From the NCBI GenBank assembly GCA_026260175.1, contig JAKCWW010001116.1, positions 1 to 64,000 on the forward strand: 64,000 bases of DNA, given 5' to 3'. Below, piece after piece: positions 46,605 through 58,080 of this stretch. The translations under genes were made by a program, and so were the position numbers. The stretch comes from Reticulitermes lucifugus. Its lineage: Eukaryota; Arthropoda; Insecta; Blattodea; Rhinotermitidae. Positions within the stretch are counted from its first letter, which is position 1. Each line of letters opens with the position of its first letter. The notes under the pieces are model-generated. The model searched no databases. It was not told the DNA's origin and saw nothing but the letters and a program-made list of their open reading frames with translations.

Positions 46605-46647
46605 CAGCTACATGTTTCGGCTAGTTAAAGTAGCCATCGTCAGGCTG
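46605..46647 (-). ncRNA. Hammerhead-like motif with exact core
   Basis: Minus strand: stem I CAGC with GCUG (4 perfect pairs), core CUGACGA (exact CUGANGA), extra U, stem II GGCUA with UAGCC (5 pairs), GAAAC, ACAUGU palindrome, A at the cleavage position. Together with 39650 it is the most complete copy. Confidence 0.6.
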
Positions 46648-46686
46648 AGCATGAAGAAAATAAAAAAGAAGATTTTCTTCATGCCG

Positions 46687-46727
46687 AGCCTGATGATGGC
46701 TACTTTAGCTAGCCTAAACATGTAGCT
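46687..46727 (+). ncRNA. Hammerhead-like motif, right arm
   Basis: Stem I AGC with GCU, core CUGAUGA, extra U, stem II GGCUA with UAGCC, then UAAAC in place of GAAAC, ACAUGU and A. The lost G12 predicts that it is inactive. Confidence 0.5.
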
Positions 46728-46785
46728 GTATTTCACCCTTAAGAATGAAGTTGTGTTTAGACGGAATATAATTATATTATTCTTG

Positions 46786-47585
46786 TGATACTGTAAACAC
46801 AGCGGGGATAAATCACCTTAAGATTATTACAATTTGCTAATCACAGTTTTTAAAGTACGATTACCTGTATTTGCTGCGGAAATTATAGTATTGTTAGAAA
46901 AGTAAATGAAGTCTTTAAAGCAAAGCGGTAACTATATGTACCATTTGCTTTAACGTTCAGATCTTCAGCACTCATACCACTGAGCGTTTTATGTGCTTCC
47001 TATAGTTATCGGAATAAACCGTGATTATATCTGTTTGAAGCATTAACTAGATGATCTTCTTAATGGAGGTGCAAGGTTTTACTTGTGACGACCGTGCAGA
47101 AACAGGCTTCAAACTATTTATCTCCACTTTGTCTGAATATGAGGGTGTCTTGTCGCCATTATTTGTTGTCGGCCATAAAGAAGGTGCAAGAGACTGAGTA
47201 TTATTTGAAAATATAGTGAGCCAGAAAATGTTTGGATGTGTTGATATTAACTTTTTAATGTTGAAAATTAACCGAAATATATTGGAATATTCAGTCTGTG
47301 CTGCGCAGTGAACGGTGTTCGTCTGCACCATGTAAACCAATCAGTTAGTGCTGCATAGGGAAATAATTGCTGTTTGTTATGAGAACCATATAAAGCACAG
47401 AAATATTCTCTACTGTCTGTGAGCAGAATGTAGGTCTATGAATGTTAAAGCCTGTAGTACAGAAAGTAACCACTGGCATTTAAATGTTTAATTTACATGA
47501 GTAGGCCTATAAGGAATATCAAAATTATTTATATTAGCATTTATTATGCAACACATCGGAATATCTGGAATATATCTCTAGTCCT
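46786..47585. other. Unassigned AT-rich sequence
   Basis: A 97-codon minus frame (47047-47340) has no recognised domain. Confidence 0.35.
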
Positions 47586-47875
47586 ACTAGGCTATGGGCT
47601 GGATAACTGAGGGTTCGTGGTTCGTTCCCCAGCAGGCGCGAGAGAATTTTCTATTCTGTAGTATTCAGATTGGCCCTGGGCCCCCCCCCCTCCAGCCTGC
47701 TATTGATTGAGTATCGAGGATTGATTCCCCGCAGGTAAAACGGCCGAAATGCGAAGCTGACCATTTACTTCCATCTGCTGCCGAATTTAAGATGAATAGA
47801 GCTTTACCTTCACTTCCCCCCGCCCCTCCATATGCTTTCATGGTGTGTACAAGGACAGCTTAACCTTCATTTTGC
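47586..47875 (+). repeat. SINE family C, diverged copy
   Basis: GGGTTCGTGGTTCGTTCCCC, CAGATTGGCCCTGGGCC, GTAAAACGGCCGAAATGCGA, AGCTGACCATTTACTTCCAT and TGCTTTCATGG follow the family C order with many substitutions. Confidence 0.65.
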
Positions 47876-48439
47876 ACCAGAATTTCTCGTAGAGGAATAA
47901 GAATTGTACTTCATTCCCTGAGTGATATTAACGAGATTGAAAATGGCATCTTCAATGAGGTAGTGCACAGAAATTATCAAGGAGTTCTTCACTTTCAAAA
48001 TTTAATACGGTTTCATTGCAGAGGAGTACAAATAATTCCATTTACGTCCACAAGAAAAATATGGCCTTTCCTGTGAATATTTCCACAAAAGTCACAAATG
48101 CTCAACAGCATTTTTGTAGAGCTTTTACACCGGATACTACCCACATCTGAAAATAAATGTGGAAGGTACAGACAGAAATTGCTTTGCGACCGTAATTAAT
48201 GTATGGTTTTTACTACGGCAAATTTTGTGTAACTCAAAATTAATAAAAAGAAAGCGGAAGTCTCCTGTCCAAATCGGAAAAAAATGTGTAGAATATGACA
48301 AATATATGAAATATATTAATACAATGTCTGGATAAAATGCAGAGCTGTTTAATATCAAACAGCTGGTACGTGTATTTACCACCATATCTCACCCAGCAAG
48401 GCACTAAAAACGCGAAGGATACAGTTTTCTCTTTAGGGA
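47876..48439. other. Unassigned sequence
   Basis: Nothing recognised. Confidence 0.4.
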
Positions 48440-48600
48440 AATATATGGGTTTGTGGTGGACAGTCTGGTTCTGGGAGAGGTCCTTCTTCTAGCATGTTGC
48501 TTTTCCCCAGTTACAGCCCACCAATGCTCTATATCCATTCATCTCTTACCAGGAAGATAGACAGTGGGCTCATTAGAGGCTGCAGTTCCAAACAGACATA
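48440..48600 (+). repeat. SINE family A, diverged body fragment
   Basis: TATGGGTTTGTGGTGGACAG, TCTGGTTCTGGGAGAGG, CCACCAATGCTC, TATATCCATTCATCTCTTAC follow the family A copies at 3087 and 6833. An open frame starting at 48494 arises partly from this repeat. Confidence 0.5.
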
Positions 48601-50207
48601 TTTTCACCCAACCACGAGAAGAGAAAAGGTTTTACGAAGTAATATATATCAGTCGTCATTTACATCGCTGCTTCAAGGGAAGTCACAAGCAAACGAAGTA
48701 ATTATAATTAAACAAGCTATTGCTATACCGGTCCTCGTTAGTTCCTTCGTGTCTACCACCAGCGCTAATGCAGTTACATTTTACGGTCTCCGTTATGAGT
48801 TAGTCCTCGGGGATTCATTTATCAAGTATATTTCAGTCCTAGCTAGCAGCCCGTTGCAACGAGAATCGCTGTTAACAGGTAGAGAAATGTTTTTGTAAGT
48901 AAAAGCAGGAGCGGACTGCACAGTGCAGATAGGATAGTCTGAGTTCGTATAAACAGTACGTTAAAGTTCAGTTCCTACGTTACAGGAAAGAAACTGAACA
49001 CCTGTTATGAATATGATCCTGTTAATGCTAACTGAACACTTGGAACAGACTTCTTGAAATGCTAATCAGCTAGTGAAGAAATTTCCCGAACATTATGTAA
49101 AAGGAATGTTCATTACCGTATTCACAAGAAACCGGTAGACCTACTTGCCCCTAAACCGAGTCGGATATATCTAGGCAAATTCTTTACGTAGTTCCAAATA
49201 CCCGTCGCATGTGCGAGACCCTGCGTAACACTTTATAACATGTTGATTTCTTACGGCGAGGAGTTGTTAGACATTTGCCCAATCCTCAAACTGGAGGAAA
49301 TTTCATACTCGGCTGTCAGCGACTGCTTATTCAATGCATTTGCACCAACCCTCTAGACCCGGGTGTTGTCTCTTCCACCCGCAACCTGACGAAGGACCTT
49401 GCCGTGGTGACAAGGTCCTATTTATCATGGACTCTTTAATGTAACATGCATTTACGGGAATAATGGATATCTGCCGTGAGAGCCATACGAAGCTCATTAC
49501 GTAATAAAATTCAGATTTGTAAATATTAAAGCAGGTGCTACATGCAGAAACCAGTGTGCTTCAAACGGTAAAAAATCTGGAACCTTAATAATGTAGTACA
49601 TTCAAATATATTAAATTTTTTGTTTTTTTTTAGTTTAGATTTTCTCAAATATTCAAAAATGTTACACCTACAATTTCGTCCGTCGTTATTGGTACTGCTT
49701 CAAAAAAATAATAAACTGCTGGGTAAAGTACTAGGAAAAGCCTATTCGTTTGTTATTACTTACAGCTTAGCAACAAATTAAGTATAAGGTTCACTTTTAA
49801 ACATGAACACAAAATTTATACCGCAAAATACGTGACAGTGACAGTGACAGTGACTGTGTTCTTTTGGCGCTTGCGCAAGTGAGCCTCTCTAATCAAATAT
49901 GCATAGAGTGGAATTTCATATTTTTCCATCACGGTGGATTATTAAGCAGAGTTCTATGTTTTAGTCACCAACACATCACTATCTCATTTATAGTCACGCT
50001 ACTAGTGCAGAGATTGAAAAATGTAGTACTCGTACAGTACCCTTTTTATGAGTATGGACTTTTTAGGCATACTGTAACGACTATGAAAGTAATTCCGTAT
50101 GGAGAGGTAAACTAATATTAGTATGATGATTTGGGAATAATGATGCCGTCACCTATTCAGTATTACTATCTTTGCGTCTGCCATGGCGCAGGTTCAGACC
50201 CACAAAA
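48601..50207. other. Unassigned sequence with a perfect hairpin
   Basis: AGGACCTTG (49393-49401) and its inverse CAAGGTCCT (49411-49419) form a 9-bp hairpin with a 9-base loop. A short GTGACA run lies at about 49835-49856. No gene recognised. Confidence 0.4.
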
Positions 50208-50513
50208 TCCGCTGTGGCACAGTTGGTTGAGGCACTGCGCTACAAGCGGAAGGTAGCAGGTTCGATTCCTGATAATGTCATTGGAATTTTTCATTGACAT
50301 ATTCCTTCCGGCAGCACTATGGCCCTGGTGTCGACTCAGCCTCTAACAGAAATGAGTATACGGAGTATTTCCTGGGAGATGGGCCGGTGCATAGGGCTAA
50401 CAACCCTGCCAGGTTCATGTGCCGATTGTCTTGAAATCTGGAAGCCTCAACCTCCTGGAAACCTCAGGGCTTGTCCAGGCCTTTAAGGTGATAGCTTTAC
50501 CTTTTTACCTTTC
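50208..50513 (+). mobile_element. tRNA-derived SINE, family B, full length
   Basis: A box TGGCACAGTTG (50215-50225), B box GGTTCGATTCC (50259-50269), body CAGCACTATGGCCCTGGTGT, CGACTCAGCCTCTAACAGAA, GGGCTAACAACCCTGCC, CTCAACCTCCTGG, and a TTTACCTTTTTACCTTT tail. The head and B box are better preserved than in the copy at 10933. A target duplication was not found. Confidence 0.9.
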
Positions 50514-50794
50514 GTTTATCCATTTATTACGCTTACCTCCTTCCCTTGTTTTCTTCCGCAGTCGTTTTCCATCTGTTTTTTTTTGCTCGTTTTACTATAA
50601 TGTACCTCTCTTTTCCTTCCTACATCTCTTTTGCTTTAATCAGTTCAGGTAAATATCGCTCGAAGCATGTACTAGAAGAACAGCAATGAAGATATCAACT
50701 GGCTGAGCTACGTGTTCGTTTATTTTAACGTGTCCTCTGAAGTCCAATTCTTTCGTGTTTGAAGGCTAAAGTTCTCATCAATGCATTTAGAAAC
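50514..50794. other. Unassigned spacer, pyrimidine-rich
   Basis: Nothing recognised. Confidence 0.4.
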
Positions 50795-50900
50795 TTACGG
50801 CGGTACAGTGGTGATGTTGAACCTGTTTTTGGGGTCGTGTCTGAAATGTGATATCGACATTGCGGGGGAATATGATGCCTCCATTTTCAGGGTCGAAGTT
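50795..50900 (-). repeat. Repeat family D copy with hammerhead-like layout
   Basis: Minus strand: GACC, core CUGAAAA, U, stem II GGAGG with a C run, then GCAAU, GUC. The translation FDPENGGIIFPRNVDITFQT has the ring of the family D pseudo-peptide. A 102-codon minus frame (50787-51095) runs through it and is not considered a gene. Confidence 0.5.
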
Positions 50901-51184
50901 GGAGGGATTATTTTCGCCCGCATCTTTGGCTATACAGCCCAATTCCACACGGCCCCATAACCAAAAGAGATCAACATAACCGGGTTTCTTTCTATAAGGT
51001 AATTGAAATACTTCTTTCAATTTCACAGTAGTTTCTACTGAATAAAATATGAATATCTTGTAGAACACCCTCATTGCCTTCGTTCTTAACGTCAAACCGA
51101 GACGAGTCAGAACTTAAGCAGTTTCACTAAATTTTATTTCAAACAAACACCCTGTAGTGCCGTCTGTAGAAGGGATAAACGCAA

Positions 51185-51341
51185 AACTCCTGGTTAAATG
51201 GCTAATGTTTCCACTTTCTTTTCGCTAAGTCCCGGGTTCTAATTTCGGCCCACATATGGGTTACCCTGATTGATATTTTTCGTGAATTTCTCAGTCCCCC
51301 CAAGCAAATACCAGGATTGTGCCTCAAACTACGTCATCCTA
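51185..51341 (+). mobile_element. SINE family E, 5' part, split by a later insertion
   Basis: A head with GTCCCGGGTTCTAATTTCGG, then CCCTGATTGATATTTTTCG, CAGTCCCCCCAAG and CCAGGATTGTGCCTCAAACT. The sequence resumes at about 52120-52140 (TACGTCATCCTACTTTCG) after the Penelope-like insertion. The diverged copy at 31625 shows the uninterrupted order. Confidence 0.6.
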
Positions 51342-51395
51342 GATAATAGCTTTATTTTAACCAACACATGCACTACAATTATGTCGTATTTTACA

Positions 51396-51438
51396 CCCCT
51401 ACATATGTTTCGACTATTTATTAGTCATCATCAGGGGG
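51396..51438 (-). ncRNA. Hammerhead-like motif with exact core, left arm
   Basis: Minus strand: stem I CCCC with GGGG, core CUGAUGA (exact), extra U, stem II GACUA with UAGUC (5 perfect pairs, AUAAA loop), GAAAC, ACAUAUGU palindrome, A at the cleavage position. Confidence 0.6.
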
Positions 51439-51988
51439 ATCAAAGTATATACACAGGCTATACATCCATTTTAATAGTTGGTTCATCATTCAAGGTTAAA
51501 ACGAGATAAAAATATGTTCACCATAGAATCAGTAACGTTTGCTACGTCAGTGGTTAAAATACAAATACAAGTTAAATTACAAGTGCGTTGTTTTCTTTTT
51601 TCAATAAATTATTGGCAGTTGGTCTTGTTTTCTTCTCAAATGGTTGTTGTGGTTATCTGCAGAGATATATTAATGAGAATTAGATTAATTTTTGGATTAA
51701 TTTTATCAAGTTATTATCTTACAATTCACTTTTTTGAGCAGATTATTATTTGCGTGACATACCTGTGACGTGTTGCTGTGTGTCTTGTTGTGTAGGCTTC
51801 GCCGGTTGGCTGCGTTTATTTATTCAAAAAAGAAAACAACGCACTTGTATTTTAACTTGTATTTGTATTTTAACCACTGACGTAGCAAACGCTACTGATT
51901 CTATGGTGAATATAATTTTATCTCGTTTTAACCTTGAATGATGAACCAACTATTATAATGGATGTATAGCCTGTGTATATACTTTGAT

Positions 51989-52031
51989 CCCCCTGATGAT
52001 NACTAATAAATAGTCGAAACATATGTAGGGG
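51989..52031 (+). ncRNA. Hammerhead-like motif with exact core, right arm
   Basis: Same sequence as 51396-51438 read on the plus strand; one unknown base (52001) falls in stem II and should be C or G by comparison. The two arms retain an intact-looking motif. Confidence 0.6.
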
Positions 52032-52140
52032 TGTAAAATACGACATAATTGTAGTGCATGTGTTGGTAAAAATAAAGCTGTTATCTAAAGACAGAATGCA
52101 CGGTGAATATAATGTGAAATACGTCATCCTACTTTCGAAA

Positions 52141-52794
52141 CGACAGTTTTTAGTGTCTTTAAATAAACCTTAAACACAAAATAAACAGACGTATTCACAT
52201 TTATTCATCCTTACCTTCTATTCCATGCTTGGAAATGCCAGCGAATACGATCACGCAAGGCTTGTTTCTTACTGAAGGATGATGACCATCCATTATGATG
52301 TTAGTCGTCGATAAACTGGAATGTGGCAACTGGACTATTCAATTGTACCAACATTTAAACATACAGACCCAAACACACAAATGGAATGTGGAAAGCAGTG
52401 GTCCTAATGACTGGCATAGCGCTATTTACCCAAAGGCTTGAGAATTGCCTCTTGTTTCCTGCTAGCAACTCTGGGGACAGCAAGGTAGTTTGTTCACCAG
52501 AGAAGTGTTTCTTAACAGGTGGAACGCGCCCCAGCAGTGGGAATTCACACTCGGTTGGCTGGGTCTTAACATCTCGAAAATAAATAATGCTGTTCACGAC
52601 TGTGTAAAAATAACTCTCCTGAAAAAAGAGAAACTTTGACTTCCTGTGGTTGACAACTTGATCTGGGAAAGCAAAATTAAAAAGTTTGGGAAGCTGCTCG
52701 ATAGGAGATTGAAACCGAAAATGTAAATAGATATTGAGAGAAAAGGGTTAAATATCTAAGGTTTAAATATTAAAAACCTAAAACCCTTAAATTC
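52141..52794. other. Unassigned sequence
   Basis: Open frames on both strands at 52355-52597 have no recognised domain. Confidence 0.35.
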
Positions 52795-52860
52795 TTTGTA
52801 TTGGATATGCAGTATGTTTCCTGTGAGGTATGAATGACTTTTTTTAAATATTATAGATAT
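52795..52860 (+). repeat. Dispersed repeat family F copy
   Basis: ATGCAGTATGTTTCCTGTGA then GGTATGAATGAC translates MQYVSCEV before a stop, matching 36884 closely. Confidence 0.45.
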
Positions 52861-55529
52861 AAGATTTTGAAAGTAATAATGACTGATGAATTTATAAGTG
52901 TTGATAGAAAGACTGCTTTACAGATCCATGTTTATCTGAGGTTATTAAATGTGGATAATAGAGATGGAATATATCAGGTGGCCTAAGGCAGGATAATGGT
53001 AGAGAAGAATAGCATGTAGTTGCAATAAGGGAAAATTTGTTTATTGAAGGCAAATACGGATAGAAAAATCAAACAGTATCAACTGGAACATTAAGAAAAT
53101 AAGTTGTCGGCTGCCATCTACACGAAACGGGATATGTCAGGAGATCAGGGAAACTTTAGAATGAACAGAAAACAGACTGGAAGCTTAGTAATAGAATGCA
53201 GAGAGAGGAAGATACTGAGATAAATGAAATGGACACGCAAAACATGATCAGGTATTGGAGAGATACTTCTAACTGCTCTGTTGAACTGTACACTTTAACG
53301 GTGCATTGTCCTTCTCTTGAAAGCATTAATTTACCAGCCCCTGTTTGAGGCACAGATGTGAGACAAACGAGGATTCTTGCTGCCCTACACATCAAAGGGC
53401 AAGCAGCTCGCCATTTCGAGGTAGGAATACAAGAAACATGCAGCTAGCGTGAAGCATGTTTGATGGCCACACGCAATGTGACGTGTCGAGAACTGCCTGC
53501 AATTAATTTACTCTGCAGGTTATCTCGATGGTCATCATACTGAAGTCCTTCTTCCCTGTGTTTAAGCCCTACAGCTGGAAGCTCTGTTGCCATTAGATAT
53601 AAGATTACTTGCTTTTAGCGCGATCTCCGTGAATGTTGCACACATATGCCTATAAATTTCTGCCTGCCCGTGACAATTTAACAAATCCAGCATAACTAAA
53701 TTGAAATGCATGAAACTTGACACCACGGTCTGTAGCTAAAATTTTTTATACATTCCAATATTAGTTATCGTCCGAGAAAAGCAAGGATATTTGTAGAAGG
53801 TTTAACTTGCCTTTCTGTACGCTTCTAGAGCATACTGCTAAATATTTATGGGAACTAAACGACCTCGGAAAAATGTTATGAGGAAATATCTGACACATCT
53901 TTGATGTCCAATATTATTTTTGCGCGCGTGTTACGGCCTCGAGATTATTAATATAGTGAGCTAAAGCATTAAAATTACAATATTATGCTTACATTTTCGT
54001 AACTTGTTTTTTTGTCTTTAACTGCGCGAAAGAAGAAAGGGTAATAGCTCTGACAGATTCAACAATATTCAACTGGGCTTATATACACGTTCATTTTTCG
54101 ACATAATTCAATCTTTGAAGCTCCTTACAGTCTTCATCGCCCATACATTTTCTGCGAGGTTAGCATAGACCCTGATAGATATTAGACAGATTAAACTTGA
54201 AAAATGAACTATTTCATAAGGGACAACGCTTTAAACAAAATCTATATTCCGCGGTAGAGATAGAGAGAAAGCGAATATAAACACAAAAAATTCAATATAA
54301 CTGACACGGAATTAGGTTTCAGGAAATTTCGGTGAAGAGGGAACCATATTACCCTTATCAGTTTGATGAAAGCCATTCTCATAAATTAATTTTAATCAGT
54401 TAAACCTAGTGCTTATATTGTGTTCCACCTGTTTTAACACTAAAAATCTTTAAATTTTCGAAACAAAGTATAGTTATGTGTCTTGTATAATTCTTATAAT
54501 AACCAACTGTAATTTTCATAACAAGCATTAACGGATTGATATTTGCACAGAAAATACTTCTTTTTTGTGAGAAGGTAGTTAAGTTCTATGTTATTTAATT
54601 AACGTTAGGTTTCAATAAGTTAAACTTCTCAAAGACTAAATTGAATCTCCTACGTAAATTAAAGTTATGTCTCGCAGAGACCTCCAATACACAGAAAAAT
54701 CACTTAATGCGGTACTGGAAAAAAATGCTTAATGTACTGTGTAGGCAAAATTTGGAGTTTTTTATTAACCCTGGCTGTGAATATACCAGCCACTAAACTT
54801 TAAAGAGCTAATAAACATAGAAAGGAGCAAGAGAAAAGCTCCTCTTGTGTATTATATTGGAACAATATTCTTGTTCTCTAATTGTGCCCCACTTAACGAG
54901 AAAACGGATTTCCTTACCACAGCAGTCTTGAATCTTCGAACGTTTCAATTTTGAAAGGTTACTTTAATGGGGGTTTTCCAAACCTATTCACGCATACGTA
55001 AGGATTACGAGGTGCGTTGCCTGTTTATAAACAGGGCTTACAATGTGGTAACTTAGGGCCTAATGTGGCTTTATTATTATTCTGGACAAATTTATCTATA
55101 AGGTTCGTTTTTGGAAGACAATTTCTTTTTTTTATAAAAAATGCGGTTTTGGATTTTTGCCCTCTTCAGCCTTAATAACAGCCAAAAACACATAAAGTAT
55201 TACGCAACTGAACATGACGACTTACGGGACGGAGGTAACAATCCACTTATCTTTAAACGCGAAATTAGATGCTGATTATGTGACTCAATGCGCTGGATGC
55301 TTTACCCTCAGGGGAAAAGCAACCGTTACCCTTTAAATAGAAGATTCCATATTGAGGCAAATAAATATTTAAATAAAAGTGTGTAAAGACATCAGAATTA
55401 TTACGCTCCACACGTATTTCCTAATTTCGTTTTAATTATATTATCATGCTTTGGGAAATATACGCATGACATAATATTCCTGGCGGTTATTTCAATACGT
55501 TTAACTGAATGTACTTATAGTCAATGTAC
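52861..55529. other. Unassigned AT-rich sequence
   Basis: About 2.7 kb without a recognised repeat, RNA or gene. A 79-codon minus frame (53156-53395) has a hydrophobic C-terminal half and no assignable family. Confidence 0.4.
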
Positions 55530-56310
55530 GAATATATAACACATTATTTCTTACTACATATTCTACATATTTCGGTTCGGCTGAATCATCTTCGGGGAGA
55601 ATCAGATAAAAGGAAGGAAACATGCGTGCAAACAGATATATACATCGTTATTACTATGTGCAAATAATGTATGTAAATGACACTGCAGTAAAATCATAAT
55701 ATTTTGAGTAATACAAACTGTAGCAATAAATGTTAATGTAGATAATATTATTTAAAACGAGAAGATTTAAGACCTTAACAAAGGTTAAATAAGTATATTT
55801 TATCGTAATTCATACATATAAGCTGTAGCGTCTTATATATTTGCAATCAAATATTATTTTGTCATCTTCAAACCTTGTATGAACCCAGTCCCGTGACGTC
55901 AGTACAGTGAGTTCACCTGTACAGTAGCCAACACATCACAATGTTATTTCACGGTACTGGGTCCATATAAGAATTGAAGATAACGAAAATTGTTTGAATG
56001 CATACATATATTACACTAGAACTGTATATACGATTATATGAATTATGATAAAATATACTAATTAAACATATTTGTCAATGTTTTAAGTCTTCTATTTAAA
56101 AAAACGATATACATAAACAGTTATTCCTACGATTTATATTACTCAAAATATTAAGAGTTTACTGCAATGTCTTTTACATGCATTATTTCCAAGTTTCAAC
56201 GAGGAAATATATTTGTGTTTCCATGCATGTTTCTTCCCTCATGCCTTGTTCTCCCTGGCGATGTCTCAGCCGAGTCTAAATATGTAGGAGAATAAGTAGT
56301 GAAAAATAAT
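55530..56310. mobile_element. 780-bp palindrome, Penelope-like, two facing hammerhead-like motifs
   Basis: Arms of about 350 bp run inward from TTTCTTACTACATATTCTAC and its inverse to a centre near 55900 (AACCCAGTCCCGTGACGTCA against a diverged inverse ending near 55970). The arms are more diverged than at 51342. Motifs lie at 55560-55600 (minus, degenerate) and 56249-56292 (plus). TGACGTCA lies at 55894-55901. No coding sequence is seen. Confidence 0.6.
56249..56292 (+). ncRNA. Hammerhead-like motif with 6-bp stem I
   Basis: Stem I UUCUCC with GGAGAA (6 perfect pairs), core CUGGCGA (A6 changed), extra U, stem II GUCUC with GAGUC (one mismatch), UAAA, UAUGU, A. The core is mutated, so it is predicted inactive although stem I is intact. 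Confidence 0.45.
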
Positions 56311-57841
56311 ACGAATTATATTTTTACTATAGCTGCTTTATTTGGACTTATTGAAATAATTGTGTAATGCATGGAAAAAGGATAATATGAAGGTTGTTTC
56401 TGGTGGCTTTGCATACATTTTGTTTTATTTAGTAGCTTACATTTAATTAAACAATTATATGAATTAATTTGTGAATTTGAGTGTCATTACTGCTCCAAAA
56501 AACAACTTTATCTTGGGCGAAAAATGGCTACTTTGGCTGGTAACATATAAATCAATTTACTTTTAGACATCTAACCATCTTCAGTTCTATGTCTTCAGTG
56601 AGTGCATTAGCGCTGTAACTGCCAACAGATCAGACTTCACTTATTTTCCTTGTCACATGCACCTCCCTCGGACCATATCTGACTTCTGACTTTTCTCCTC
56701 CTACACTATCTGACTTTATATCTGTTTTCCTATTGCCCACCCAGACAAACGGATGGACATGTCTGCAAGCTGTTAGCAGTTTTGTTCCAGTGTGCCGTAT
56801 GGTGGCGATGTAACGCGGACGGACAGACGCACGGACGCGCGTGCTAAGACATCAGTCATCCAGGCAAGGGGATGGGTGAAAACAGGCTGAGAAAAGAAGG
56901 ATGCAAGCCAACACTGATAAGGCTTAGATGGACTTGCGGACATGATCGCAGACATCGACTGTTATTATTCGGCTTATAATGCGAGGTTGAGCGGTGAGGT
57001 CGCATGGGATGGCGAGATGTCAGTCAATAGAGTGGTGATCAATCACCAGCACGGACAGGGATGATCGCTGGTTTCTAAAGACAAGGCAGAGGCGTGGTAC
57101 GTCAGACGAGCAAGAATGGACGTGCATCGCTACGCAACGCAGTTCTTTGCGAAGTGGAGTTATCGACAAAAAAAAATTCCTCTCTACCTTAGGACTAAGT
57201 ACTACGAGTTTCAAAAGTTAATTTCTTTTTCCTTTTGTGGTTCATTTTTGTCGCTCTCAGGATTTTAGGCTACATAACGTCGATGGGGGGATAAGTGGTG
57301 AAGGATGAATTGGAAAGGAATTGGAAGGAAGCTATTGTGGTCCAATCGAAGTATCTACTATCAATGCACTTTCCTAGAGGATCTGAGGAAAATAGAGAAC
57401 ATCAGTCAGGATAGCAGGTGTCCGGCCGAAATTCGAATCTGAAATCTCCAGAACACAATTTTAGAAAGTCACGGATACATTATTATGCTTCTTTTCAAAA
57501 GTTATTCTTTAGTGAAAGCGAAATATTGGTATATAAATTCCCATAATTTCTTTTCATGACAGTACAACCAGTCCTTATTTTACTCCCTAGTTTTGTTCCT
57601 GAAAAAGTGGGCGTAAATAAACAATAATATTCCTACAAGTAAAAAGACTTAAATAAACCAGACAAAGGGAGGTAAACCGAAAATTAAGAAGTTTTGTAAA
57701 TTGGCAAGAGCGTTAAAGAAAAAAGGTGTGAAACAAAGGGCGTAAAAAGGGGCTGGGTGTAACGATTTACAGGGTGTATAACCCTTTTAATCTTAGTGTT
57801 TACTGTGTGTACCTCCACGTTTAATATTAAAAGCTGTGTGT
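56311..57841. other. Unassigned sequence, GC-richer block at 56640-57110
   Basis: The block has minus-strand frames (56773-56955, 57020-57214) without a recognised domain. GCGGACGGACAGACGCACGG is a short GGAC-like run. CAGGGTGTATAACCC at 57770 resembles a Tc1/mariner-type terminus but has no visible partner. Confidence 0.35.
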
Positions 57842-58080
57842 GGTTTTGAGGTTTTCACAACGTCATTGAATTTGGAGTTATCTGGGATATGACGCCGTGT
57901 TGACTAGTAATTTTTTACAACCTGATCTACGCTGTTCTGGGATATTACGCGGCGTCGAGTGGTAATTGTTTACCGACGTTTCGGGACAACGTATCGGCCC
58001 CATTTTCACGGGTCAAGAGTCCGAGTAGAATTTGGTCTCTTGCCCCACGACGCCGCATAATATCCCAGAAGAGCGCAGAT
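57842..58080. repeat. Repeat family D, inverted copy with hammerhead-like motif
   Basis: Left arm TGTTCTGGGATATTACGCGG and GTTTACCGACGTTTCGGGAC; right arm GACGCCGCATAATATCCCAG. On the minus strand (57970-58018): GUGAAAA core, U, stem II GGGGC with GUCCC, GAAAC, ACGU, C, GGUAA. A further partial arm (GGGATATGACGCCGTGTTGA) precedes it at 57885. Confidence 0.6.

Larger units (their letters stand above)
46551..46785. mobile_element. Compact Penelope-like inverted repeat with two facing hammerhead-like motifs
   Basis: The outer ends CAAGAATAATATAATTA and the inverse (TAATTATATTATTCTTG) bound arms of about 105 bp around a short A-rich centre. Both arms carry the motif (46605-46647 minus, 46687-46727 plus). 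Confidence 0.65.
51342..52119. mobile_element. Young Penelope-like inverted repeat with 12-bp target duplication
   Basis: Arms of about 285 bp (51342-51626 and 51802-52086) are inverted copies with roughly ten differences in the comparison I made by eye. TACGTCATCCTA flanks the unit at 51330-51341 and 52120-52131. A 33-base extra segment (52087-52119) lies between the right arm and the duplication. Facing hammerhead-like motifs sit at 51396-51438 and 51989-52031. The spacer between the arms has no recognised coding sequence. Confidence 0.75.

Noticed and set aside
48494-48898. 134-codon plus-strand open frame
   Set aside because: It begins inside a diverged SINE A and shows no domain.
49393-49419. 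Perfect 9-bp hairpin as a terminator or small RNA
   Set aside because: Isolated short hairpin with no flanking evidence; such structures are expected by chance in 64 kb.
57769-57785. CAGGGTGTATAACCC as a transposon end
   Set aside because: No inverted partner or TA-flanked counterpart could be found nearby.
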